Program-made: the position numbers and the translations under genes
From: JACRIM01 sp964605185
Lineage (GTDB): Bacteria > Planctomycetota > Phycisphaerae > UBA1845 > UTPLA1
Assembly (NCBI GenBank): GCA_964605185.1
Contig: CAZSBF010000067.1
Coordinates: forward strand, 1-24,771
Length of the DNA: 24,771 nt
Reading direction: 5' to 3'
In this document: one piece after another, positions 1-6,820 of the stretch
Layout of the letters: each line of letters begins with the position of its first letter
Position numbering within the stretch: the first letter of the stretch is position 1
The notes under the pieces: model-generated
Told to the model about the DNA's origin: nothing
What the model saw: the letters and a program-made list of their open reading frames with translations, nothing else
Databases searched by the model: none

Positions 1-17
1 ATTAATTAACTGGCACG

Positions 18-422
18 ATGGCGTATCTACTCGACACAAACCTATGTGCCGCATACCTGAATGGGCGATCGCCGGCAATTCGGCGGCGTCTGGATTCGAT
101 GGCTGCGGAATCCCTCTTTGTCTGTGCCGTTGTCCGCGCCGAACTGCTATTCGGGGCGGCCAAGAGTCAGAATCCCGCCCTTACTGAAGCGAAACAACAT
201 GCCTTTCTTGATCGATTTGTCTCACTGCCGTTTGATGATCGCGCGGCCGCAGTGTATGCGACGGTTCGGGCAGACCTCGAGCGTCGCGGCGAGATGATTG
301 GAGCCAATGACCTGATGATCGCGTCGATTGCCATAGCCAATGATCTCACGGTAGTCACGCATAATGTAAGTGAGTTTGGTCGGGTTGCCGGCGTGCGTTT
401 GGAGGATTGGCAAACCGATTAG
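18..422 (+). CDS. vapC: Type II toxin VapC, PIN-domain ribonuclease
   Basis: The 134-residue protein is a complete PIN domain, the usual length for VapC toxins of the tRNA(fMet)-endonuclease group. The expected acidic metal-binding residues are visible: D6 in LLDTN, E42 in RAEL, and D98 in ANDLMIAS, followed by the VTHNVSEF segment that precedes the last strand. Family members cleave tRNA or other structured RNA when released from their VapB antitoxin. The start at 18 lacks a good Shine-Dalgarno sequence, which fits translational coupling to an antitoxin gene ending just upstream. That gene lies outside the window, apart from possible stop codons at 3-5 or 7-9. The family and fold are clear; the exact RNA target is not known. 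Confidence 0.9.
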   Translation: MAYLLDTNLCAAYLNGRSPAIRRRLDSMAAESLFVCAVVRAELLFGAAKSQNPALTEAKQHAFLDRFVSLPFDDRAAAVYATVRADLERRGEMIGANDLMIASIAIANDLTVVTHNVSEFGRVAGVRLEDWQTD

Positions 423-473
423 TCGTCGAGACGGTCCTTTACAGCTACAGGCTGGGTTGGTTGAATCCACCGA

Positions 474-1484
474 ATGAAAGCCGCTCGATATCATCAAACG
501 GGTCAACCCGACATCATCAAGCTCGAAGAGATACCCGATCCTGTGCCGCAGGCGGGGGAAGTGCTATTGCGCGTGAAAGCGGCGGCCGTGAACCGGCTCG
601 ACGTTTTTCTGCGCAGCGGCGCGGCGACGATGCCGGGGTGGAGTCTTCCGCATATCGGTGGGTTCGACACGGCCGGCGTGGTGGAGGCGGTCGGGCCGGG
701 GGTTGATTCGAAACACATCGGGCGTGAGTGCGTCGTTAATGCGCGCGTCACCGGGCCGGCGGCGAAGGGGAAACTCGACATCATCGGCATCGCGCGGCCC
801 GGCGGATTTGCGGAGAAGGTGGTCGTGCCGGTGCAGTGTCTCGCGCCGAAGCCGGCGCACTACACATGGGAAGAGGCGGCGGCGTTCGGCTGTGTGTATC
901 TCACGGCGTATTACGGGCTAATCCTGCATGCACGGTTGAAACCGGGCGAGGTGGTTCTCGTTCACGCGGCGGGCAGTGGAGCGGGAACGGCGGCCATTCA
1001 GGTGGCCAAGGCGGCCGGCGCGACGGTGATTACGACGGCGGGCAGCGATGAGAAGTGTGCGAAGGCGCGCGAGATGCTTGGGGCCGATCACACAGTGAAT
1101 TACAAGACAGCCGACTTCACGAAGGTCGTGCAGGATGTGACCGGCGGGCGCGGCGTCGATGTGTGCTTCGATCCGGTATGGGGCGAGACGGCGACGAAGA
1201 CGCAGGAGGCGATGGGGTTTCGCAGCCGGTGGATCGTGCTGGGCATGGTCGGCGGGCAGAATGCATCGCTGGCGGCGGCGACGCTGCTGTTCAAGGAAAT
1301 CACACTGCGCGGGATTGTGGAGTTCTATTCCGATGAGGCCGAGATCGCCGGAGCATGGTCGCTGGCACATAAGAAGCTGGTGAAGCCGATCATCGCGAAG
1401 GCGTGGCCGCTGGCGCAGACGGCGGAGGCGCATCGGCTGATGGAGCAGGGGGATTTCTTTGGGAAGATTGCGGTGGTGCCGTAA
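474..1484 (+). CDS. Zinc-free medium-chain dehydrogenase/reductase, quinone oxidoreductase-like
   Basis: This 336-residue protein has the full MDR architecture. It has an N-terminal GroES-like domain (about residues 1-125) and a Rossmann NAD(P)H domain with the nucleotide-binding turn HAAGSGAGT at about 164-172. GADHTVNY and GRGVDVCFDPV follow, both typical of NADPH:quinone oxidoreductases. The catalytic-zinc ligands of alcohol dehydrogenases are missing: GGFDTAG replaces the usual GHE segment, and no structural-zinc cysteine cluster is present. It most likely reduces quinones or activated alkenes with NADPH in the cytoplasm. It lies 51 nt after vapC and is not obviously co-regulated with it. 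The substrate cannot be told from sequence. Confidence 0.88.
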   Translation: MKAARYHQTGQPDIIKLEEIPDPVPQAGEVLLRVKAAAVNRLDVFLRSGAATMPGWSLPHIGGFDTAGVVEAVGPGVDSKHIGRECVVNARVTGPAAKGKLDIIGIARPGGFAEKVVVPVQCLAPKPAHYTWEEAAAFGCVYLTAYYGLILHARLKPGEVVLVHAAGSGAGTAAIQVAKAAGATVITTAGSDEKCAKAREMLGADHTVNYKTADFTKVVQDVTGGRGVDVCFDPVWGETATKTQEAMGFRSRWIVLGMVGGQNASLAAATLLFKEITLRGIVEFYSDEAEIAGAWSLAHKKLVKPIIAKAWPLAQTAEAHRLMEQGDFFGKIAVVP

Positions 1485-1527
1485 GGCTGTTACTGCGTTT
1501 CTCTTAGTTCTCAAACCCCACCCTGAC

Positions 1528-1548
1528 CCTCCCCTTCGTAAGGGGAGG
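1528..1548. repeat. Perfect inverted repeat between convergent genes
   Basis: The arms CCTCCCCTT (1528-1536) and AAGGGGAGG (1540-1548) are separated by CGT. The repeat sits in the 108-nt gap between the convergent oxidoreductase and mnmE-like genes, so it could act as a bidirectional RNA hairpin. There is no U-run after it on either strand, so it is not a classic intrinsic terminator. The flanking ACCCTGACCC sequence resembles the dispersed palindromes often found between genes in GC-rich genomes. Confidence 0.6.
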
Positions 1549-1592
1549 GAAAGCGGGCGATCGTGTTCTTGAAGACGTGCGCAATGGGTGCA

Positions 1593-2666
1593 TTAGAACC
1601 GTTCTATGTTGGTCGGTTGATTTTCAATCAGCAGGTTCAATCCAAGCGTCAATTCGATTTGAGAATCTAACTCGTCAATACCGATGGCTTGCAGCGCGGA
1701 GATGGCAGCTTCAGCGACGCCATTCACGTCAACAGGCTTTGCCGTCGAGCTGTCACACTTGTTGAACACAATGATCCGTGGCATTTCGGGTGGCAGTGCT
1801 GCGACGGCGCGGGCGAGGGCTGCGCGTTGAACTTCGGCTGGTGCGGTTGCATCGAGAACGATCAGGACGAGGTCGGCGGCGTGCGCTTGCTGAGTACCGC
1901 GGCGGATGGCCTCGGCTTCGATGGCGCAGTCGGCGTCGCGCAGGCCGGCGGTGTCGGTGAGCGTGACGGGCCAGCCGCGAATCAGGGCCGTTTCGGTGAT
2001 CCAGTCGCGCGTGGTGCCGGGTTGGTCGGAGGTGATGACGCGGTCGTGGCCGATGAGTCGGTTGGCGAGGGTGCTCTTGCCGGCGTTGGGCGGACCGATG
2101 AGGGCGATGGTGATTCCGCGAAGGAGCCGCGCGGCGATTCGCGAGCGATGGTCAAAGGCGGCGCGATCGGCGGTGGTGATCTGATCGAGGCGAGCGAGGT
2201 ATGGCGGGAGGATGGAACGCTGCGCGAGGAGCCACTCGGTCAGGCGGCGGCTTTGCGAGCGGATGAGAGCGGCGTCGATTGCGCGTTCGACGGGGTTCAC
2301 GGTGGACGTGCGTTCAATAAACTCGTCGGCGGGCACGATCGTTGCGCCGAGCGCCCCAAGGAGCATGAGGAGGCGCTGGGCGATTCGGACGCCGCCGTGG
2401 GTGTGCAGTTCGGCGAGGTCTGCATCCGAAATCAGGACGATCGCGTCGTCGAGAGTCTGGTCCGCGTCGACGATTCGGCAAAGCGCCGGCGTGTCGGGTT
2501 TGAGGTCGGGAGTTTGATCGGATTTCGGTCTACGAAGGATGGTGGTGAGGATGGACGGCGTGCGCGGGCCGGCGATGGCGACGACGGCAATGGCGCCGGG
2601 GGCAAGGGCGGTCAAGAGTGCCGCAATCGTTTCGTCGGGGGACTTGTCTGTTGAAGGTGACGCCAT
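1593..2666 (-). CDS. mnmE: MnmE-like tRNA-modification GTPase, short and lacking the C-terminal Cys motif
   Basis: The protein has 357 residues against about 450 for normal MnmE. The N-terminal folate-binding TrmE domain is recognisable (TIAALLTALAPGAIAVVAI at about 13-31 and ELHTHGGVRIAQRLL at 86-100). A shortened helical region precedes a G domain with G1 GPPNAGKS at 191-198, GTTRD at 217-221, DTAGL at 238-242 and NKCD at 302-305. The family modifies the wobble uridine (cmnm5U) together with MnmG, and its C-terminus normally ends in an FCIGK motif carrying the conserved cysteine. Here the protein ends NQPTNIERF, without that motif. It is the last gene of a minus-strand operon, 9 nt after coaX. 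It is either a lineage-specific MnmE or a paralogue that has lost the modification step. Confidence 0.8.
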   Translation of the reverse strand: MASPSTDKSPDETIAALLTALAPGAIAVVAIAGPRTPSILTTILRRPKSDQTPDLKPDTPALCRIVDADQTLDDAIVLISDADLAELHTHGGVRIAQRLLMLLGALGATIVPADEFIERTSTVNPVERAIDAALIRSQSRRLTEWLLAQRSILPPYLARLDQITTADRAAFDHRSRIAARLLRGITIALIGPPNAGKSTLANRLIGHDRVITSDQPGTTRDWITETALIRGWPVTLTDTAGLRDADCAIEAEAIRRGTQQAHAADLVLIVLDATAPAEVQRAALARAVAALPPEMPRIIVFNKCDSSTAKPVDVNGVAEAAISALQAIGIDELDSQIELTLGLNLLIENQPTNIERF

Positions 2667-2675
2667 GTTGCGAGG

Positions 2676-3473
2676 CTAGTCGTCGAAGGCCGCGAAGTGC
2701 TTTCGGTAGGCAAGGGCGATTCCGCGAAGGCACAAGTCGGGGACGACGTTGTCGATGAAGTCGCACTCGGCTTTGATCAGCTCGGCCTGTCCGCCGGTGA
2801 CGACAAGCTGGGGCCAGGCGTTCATTTCAGTGGCGTAGCGTTCAACGATCTCGCGGAGAGCACCGACGACACCATAGAGGATGCCGTTACGAATGGCCTG
2901 TTCGGTGCTATCGCCAAAGGCTGCGCCGGTTGGCTCCACCTTGACGAGCGGGAGCGCGGCCGTGCCATCGTTCAAACTCTTCGCCTGTAGATTCACGCCG
3001 GGCAGGATGGCCCCGCCCATAAAGACGCCTTCATCGTTCACGCAGTCGATGGTGATGGCGGTGCCGAAGCTTGCCACGACGCAGGCACGTTGCAGCGTGT
3101 CGTATGCGGCGGCAGCCGAGCAGACGCGGTCGATGCCGACGCGCTCGGGCTGCTCCACGGCGAGCGACATAGGCCGATGCAATTCATAACCAACCTGCAG
3201 GAGCGGAGATTGCAGTGCATCGGCGAGTGGGTCGCGGACCTTGGCCATGGCCTCGGGCACGACTGATGCGCCGGCGACGGCCTTGATGCGATCATCCGGC
3301 ATGGCGGACCACGCTTTCGTCGCGTAGGTCACGACTTGGTCGAATTGGTCGAGACCGAATCGTTCGTTGGTGCGAATTTGATTTGCAATGTGCGTGGCGA
3401 CACTGATGTGCGAGTTGCCGATCTCGACGATCAGGAGGCTGGCGTTGGTCTGCAGGTCGTTGGGGATGTCCAC
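2676..3473 (-). CDS. coaX: Type III pantothenate kinase (CoaX), with altered active-site motifs
   Basis: The 265-residue protein aligns with CoaX along its length. It has EIGNSHIS at 17-24 (family: DxGNT), PERVGIDR at 109-116 (family: PxxVGADR), FGTAITID at 137-144, GGAILPG at 153-159, SLNDGTAALPLVKV at 166-179, and VVTGGQAELI near 224. CoaX phosphorylates pantothenate as the first step of coenzyme A synthesis. The acid of the first motif is E17 instead of D. The acid that normally precedes FGTA (VDFGTA) is S136, while D115 of GIDR is kept. It overlaps no neighbour, starting 30 nt after the Alg13-like gene and ending 9 nt before mnmE. It could be a working divergent kinase or a protein with changed chemistry. 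Confidence 0.82.
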   Translation of the reverse strand: MDIPNDLQTNASLLIVEIGNSHISVATHIANQIRTNERFGLDQFDQVVTYATKAWSAMPDDRIKAVAGASVVPEAMAKVRDPLADALQSPLLQVGYELHRPMSLAVEQPERVGIDRVCSAAAAYDTLQRACVVASFGTAITIDCVNDEGVFMGGAILPGVNLQAKSLNDGTAALPLVKVEPTGAAFGDSTEQAIRNGILYGVVGALREIVERYATEMNAWPQLVVTGGQAELIKAECDFIDNVVPDLCLRGIALAYRKHFAAFDD

Positions 3474-3503
3474 GTTTTCACCGGGCGAAAAGGGTTCGCC
3501 GGA

Positions 3504-3971
3504 TTATACGTGTTGGACGGGGCCTGCGGCGAGGTATTCCGCGATGTCGGTCGCGAGGCGGGTGACGCCCGGGGAGCCGAGGGGTTTGGCTGGTCGGACC
3601 TTCGGCAGGGCTTCGCGGAGTTTGCGAGGCGAGTCGATCCAGCAGAAATCGTAGTGCGTGGAGAGGTGCTGCAGGAATTCCAGCTGGTGGTTTCCCGCCT
3701 TGGTGTCGTTGACGACGGCGATGAAGGGGCGGCCCAGCGTGATGAACTCGCAGAGCGAGCCGGTGCCGGCGTGGGTGATGATGAGGCTGGCCTTCGCGGC
3801 GCGGTCGAGCAGGTTTGCGTCGAAGGCAAAGTGTTGCATGTGACGCGGCTTTGTCTTTGAGAGGCCGATCTGTGCGAAGACGGGTTCGGAGAACACGCCT
3901 TCTGCAGCAAGCTTGTCGGCTTCATCAATTAGTTCGTCGAAGAACTGCGTGCCGACGGTGAGCAGGATCAT
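3504..3971 (-). CDS. Alg13/PssE-like catalytic half of a split glycosyltransferase
   Basis: I chose the ATG at 3971, which begins MILLTVGTQFFDELID. The frame is open further upstream, but that stretch only shadows the overlapping gene. The resulting 155 residues match the GT-B C-terminal half called Alg13 in eukaryotes and PssE/EpsF in bacteria. They show THAGTGSLCEF, then LGRPFIAVVND, then NHQLEFLQHL, the UDP-GlcNAc-binding signature of the family. The ATG overlaps the stop of the upstream Alg14-like gene as ATGA, so the two subunits are translationally coupled. Together they should transfer a sugar from a UDP-sugar to a membrane lipid-linked acceptor on the cytoplasmic face. The acceptor is unknown. 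Confidence 0.86.
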   Translation of the reverse strand: MILLTVGTQFFDELIDEADKLAAEGVFSEPVFAQIGLSKTKPRHMQHFAFDANLLDRAAKASLIITHAGTGSLCEFITLGRPFIAVVNDTKAGNHQLEFLQHLSTHYDFCWIDSPRKLREALPKVRPAKPLGSPGVTRLATDIAEYLAAGPVQHV

Positions 3972-4498
3972 AAGACGGCTCCTGCATATTGCGTGCCGTC
4001 GAGTTCGCGGGCGAGGCGCTCCCATTGGACATACAGGCGATCGGCGAGGCCAAGGCGGTGGACGATGCGGCCGGTGAGGGAGAGTTTTTCGACGCGAGTG
4101 AGCGATTCGATGAAGACGCACTTTGCGCCGTAGCGCTTTGCGGCGAGGAAGAGCGGGATGGCGGTTGCCGCACCGACGACGAAGACGGCATGTGGGCGAA
4201 GTTGGCCGACGATGTCATAGGCTTCGACGATGCTGGAGAGGAAGCGGATGGGGTTAAGGATGAACCGGCTGAGCGACTTGCGTGTCGGGCCGAGGTAGTG
4301 GATCGGATAGCACGGTCCGTCGAAGGGCACAGGCAGGCGGGCCGCGCCGTGGACGCCGCCCTGGTGGCCATAGGCGTAGGCAAAGCGGAACTCATCGCGC
4401 GGGAAGCGTTCAAGGATGCGAACGGTTTCGCGATGCCAGCCGCCGCCGCAGAGGGCGACGAGGATGAGCGGCAGTTCTCGTGAATTGTTTTCGGACAT
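3968..4498 (-). CDS. Alg14/PssD-like membrane-recruiting half of a split glycosyltransferase
   Basis: The 176-residue protein begins with the Alg14 N-terminal signature, a beta strand followed by GGGWHRETVRIL (family: GGHxxE). Later come PHAVFVVGAATAIPLFLAAK and CVFIESLTRVEKLSLTGRIV, where the family shows the conserved IES.AR segment before the C-terminal part that meets the Alg13 partner. In other systems Alg14 anchors the catalytic Alg13 at the membrane. It is the first gene of a four-gene minus-strand operon (Alg14, Alg13, coaX, mnmE-like). It lies back to back with the methyltransferase at 4658 across a 159-nt gap that must hold both promoters. I see no convincing promoter sequence there. 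Confidence 0.85.
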   Translation of the reverse strand: MSENNSRELPLILVALCGGGWHRETVRILERFPRDEFRFAYAYGHQGGVHGAARLPVPFDGPCYPIHYLGPTRKSLSRFILNPIRFLSSIVEAYDIVGQLRPHAVFVVGAATAIPLFLAAKRYGAKCVFIESLTRVEKLSLTGRIVHRLGLADRLYVQWERLARELDGTQYAGAVL

Positions 4499-4657
4499 CC
4501 CCCGTGATCCCCCGTGTTCTGGTGCTCTTGTCCCGTCAGGCGTTCATCGTCGCGCGCCGGATCGCCCTGAAATAGCAAGGGAAGCGGGGTCATCCGGCCG
4601 ATCCCTTATGAGACGGTCCGATTTGATGGATGCGAGCAGGCATACTGGGAGAGCACC

Positions 4658-5344
4658 ATGAGCAGCATGAGCGCGCCGATGATCGGCGCGGGGCAACGGG
4701 CGATATCGGAACCGGCGGCGACGAAGCCGGCCGCGCTGCAGGTCCATGCGGATCACTACCTTGGCGACTATCTGAATCTGCCGCGGATGATGACCTATTG
4801 GTATCAGGCGAAGGCGGTGCGCGATTGCGGCGGGCGGAGCGTTCTGGAGGTCGGGATTGGTATGGGGCTGACGTCGTGGATCATGAAGCGCTGGGGGCTG
4901 GAGGTGAGCACGCTCGACCTGGACGCGGAGTTGTCGCCGACGTGCATCGGGGATTTGCGGGCCATGCCATTTGCGGATGGGAGCTTTGACACGATTCTGA
5001 TCGCGGAGGTCCTGGAGCATTTGCCGTTCGATCAGTTCGCGGCGAGCCTGGCGGAATTGCGGCGTGTGTGTCGGAAGAATGTGATCGTGACGCTGCCGTG
5101 TCCGCTGGTGGGGATTCACGTGGGGATCAACGTGCCGCTGCTGGAGCCGATTTTCTTGTCGATGGGTTTTCGGCAATACAGCAAGCCACGATTTGATGGA
5201 CAGCATTACTGGGAGCTGGATCGGCTGGGGTATCCGAAGCGGCGAATTCGAAGAGAGCTTCGTGCAGCGGGGCTTGAGATTGAGCGGGAATTTCGGCCGG
5301 GGCTGAGTTTGTACAATTACTTTTTTGTCTTGCGCAAGGCGTGA
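4658..5344 (+). CDS. Class I SAM-dependent methyltransferase
   Basis: In this 228-residue protein the SAM-binding motif I is VLEVGIGMG at 62-70. The ribose-binding acid is in STLDLDAEL (about D87), followed by DLRAMPFADGSFD and then DTILIAEVLEHLPF at 111-124. This is the layout of Methyltransf_11 enzymes. The C-terminal third (WELDRLGYPKRRIRR) is less typical and may bind the substrate. The start at 4658 has a GGGAGAG sequence just upstream; the first 28 residues look low-complexity, so a later start is possible. Divergent glycosyltransferase subunits and a downstream exporter hint at a small-molecule or glycolipid pathway, but that is only context. Confidence 0.85.
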   Translation: MSSMSAPMIGAGQRAISEPAATKPAALQVHADHYLGDYLNLPRMMTYWYQAKAVRDCGGRSVLEVGIGMGLTSWIMKRWGLEVSTLDLDAELSPTCIGDLRAMPFADGSFDTILIAEVLEHLPFDQFAASLAELRRVCRKNVIVTLPCPLVGIHVGINVPLLEPIFLSMGFRQYSKPRFDGQHYWELDRLGYPKRRIRRELRAAGLEIEREFRPGLSLYNYFFVLRKA

Positions 5345-5378
5345 TTTCGGCACGATCGTAACGATTGCAGTAGAATCC

Positions 5379-5398
5379 CGCCCTCTTAGCAAAGGGCG
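5379..5398 (+). promoter_or_regulatory. Leader inverted repeat before the MFS gene, with a possible -10 box
   Basis: The arms CGCCCT (5379-5384) and AGGGCG (5393-5398) are separated by 8 nt. They lie between a TAGAAT hexamer (5371-5376, a possible -10) and the MFS start at 5414. No good -35 is seen. The repeat could be an operator or a leader hairpin. Confidence 0.35.
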
Positions 5399-5413
5399 AG
5401 CGAGAAGGGATTC

Positions 5414-6697
5414 ATGCTGCGGCCGTATCTACAACTTCCCCGGGCGGTTCATATTCTCTGCCTCGGCACGTTCGTGAATCGGGCCGGGACGTTTCTCATT
5501 CCATTCTTGACGATCTATCTCAGCGTAAAGCTCGGACTTTCGGCACGGACCGCGACGTTGACGATGGGTCTCTACGGGCTTGGGGCGATCGTCGCGTCAA
5601 TGTTGGGCGGGCACTTGGCGGATTGGATTGGCCGACGGCGCGTGATGCTCATCAGCCTCTTCGGCGGCGGTGCTTCGCTTTTTATTTTCAGTTTTCTTTC
5701 ATCGGCAACGGCCGTTATGGCAACGGTGACGGCGTTCGGGATTATCGCGGAGATGTATCGACCGGCTGCAAGCGCGATGATCGGTGATCTGGTCGAACCG
5801 GCGCGGCGCCCGCATGCGTTTGGGCTGCTGTATGTGGCGATCAATCTGGGGTTCGCGGTGGGGCCGGTGATCGGCGGACTGATTGCGGCGTATTCGTTTC
5901 GATGGTTGTTCTGGGGCGATGCAGTCACGTCGTGCTTGTATGGGCTGATCGTTTTGTACTTTATCAAGGAGACGATGCCCTCGAAGCTGAAGCCGACTGT
6001 GACGGATCCGACGGCCGAATCAACCATGGGCATGGCCAGTGCCGAGGGGATGGAAAGCCCGGCGGTGGAGTATGCGACGGTGCATGAAGAGCCGCACGTG
6101 CCGCTGGGTGAGGCTGTGATGCACATTCTTCGAGACCGGCCGTTTCAGGTGTTTTGCTTCGCGGGGTTTATCCTTGCGGTGATCTTCATGCAATCAATGT
6201 CGACGTTTCCTCTGTATCTGGCGGAGCGGGGGATCGATGCGAAGACGTATGGTCGCCTGATCGCGATTAACGGTGTCATGATTGTGGCGCTTCAGTTGCC
6301 TGTGACTGCATTTCTGGCGCGGTTTGACCGGAGCCTGGTAGTGGCTGTTGGCGCAATTGTGACCGGAATAGGGTTCGCAATGACGGGGCTGGCGTCGAGC
6401 GTTCCGATGTTCGCGGTGACGATCTGCATCTGGACGCTCGGGGAAATCATGCAGTCGTCCTATTTGTTTGCAATCGCGACGGATCTGGCGCCAGCGCGGA
6501 TGCGCGGGCGGTACATGGGGATGTTCGGCATGTCCCATTCGCTGGCGATGACGTTGGGCGTGCCGCTGGGCGGCGAAGTGCTCTCGCGACTGGGTGGAAA
6601 TTATCTGTGGTCGGGGTGCATGGCGCTTGGGATCTTCTCGTCTCTGCTGTATCTGAGCATTCGGAAGCACACGCGGGCAAGGGCGGCAACACCCTGA
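5414..6697 (+). CDS. Major facilitator superfamily transporter, MdtH/drug-exporter-like
   Basis: The 427-residue polytopic protein has about 12 hydrophobic segments in two halves. The MFS motif A is clear at 65-76 (GGHLADWIGRRR). The antiporter-type motif C region reads LGFAVGPVIGGLIAAYSFRWLFW near residue 145-165. The central cytoplasmic loop between helices 6 and 7 is long and polar (about residues 188-235, rich in E, S, T, P). The second half contains RLGGNYLW before the last helix. It starts 69 nt after the methyltransferase, likely on the same transcript. Export of a small molecule by proton antiport is the family expectation; the substrate is not predictable. Confidence 0.87.
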   Translation: MLRPYLQLPRAVHILCLGTFVNRAGTFLIPFLTIYLSVKLGLSARTATLTMGLYGLGAIVASMLGGHLADWIGRRRVMLISLFGGGASLFIFSFLSSATAVMATVTAFGIIAEMYRPAASAMIGDLVEPARRPHAFGLLYVAINLGFAVGPVIGGLIAAYSFRWLFWGDAVTSCLYGLIVLYFIKETMPSKLKPTVTDPTAESTMGMASAEGMESPAVEYATVHEEPHVPLGEAVMHILRDRPFQVFCFAGFILAVIFMQSMSTFPLYLAERGIDAKTYGRLIAINGVMIVALQLPVTAFLARFDRSLVVAVGAIVTGIGFAMTGLASSVPMFAVTICIWTLGEIMQSSYLFAIATDLAPARMRGRYMGMFGMSHSLAMTLGVPLGGEVLSRLGGNYLWSGCMALGIFSSLLYLSIRKHTRARAATP

Positions 6698-6820
6698 GCG
6701 CGGCGGGCAATTCGCCAATCACAAGAATGACGAGGCCGGTCGCTTATGCAAAGATGAGTCGCATAGGCACTTCGTCCCGGTCGGCAAACAACGACATCGG
6801 GCATCTGCCAAGGGTCGTGC

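Noticed and set aside
1..17. Antitoxin gene partner of vapC
   Set aside because: Only stop-like triplets at 3-5 and 7-9 are inside the window; there is too little sequence to call a gene.
1689..2654. 321-codon plus-strand frame
   Set aside because: It is a shadow of the mnmE-like gene, with no recognisable domain.
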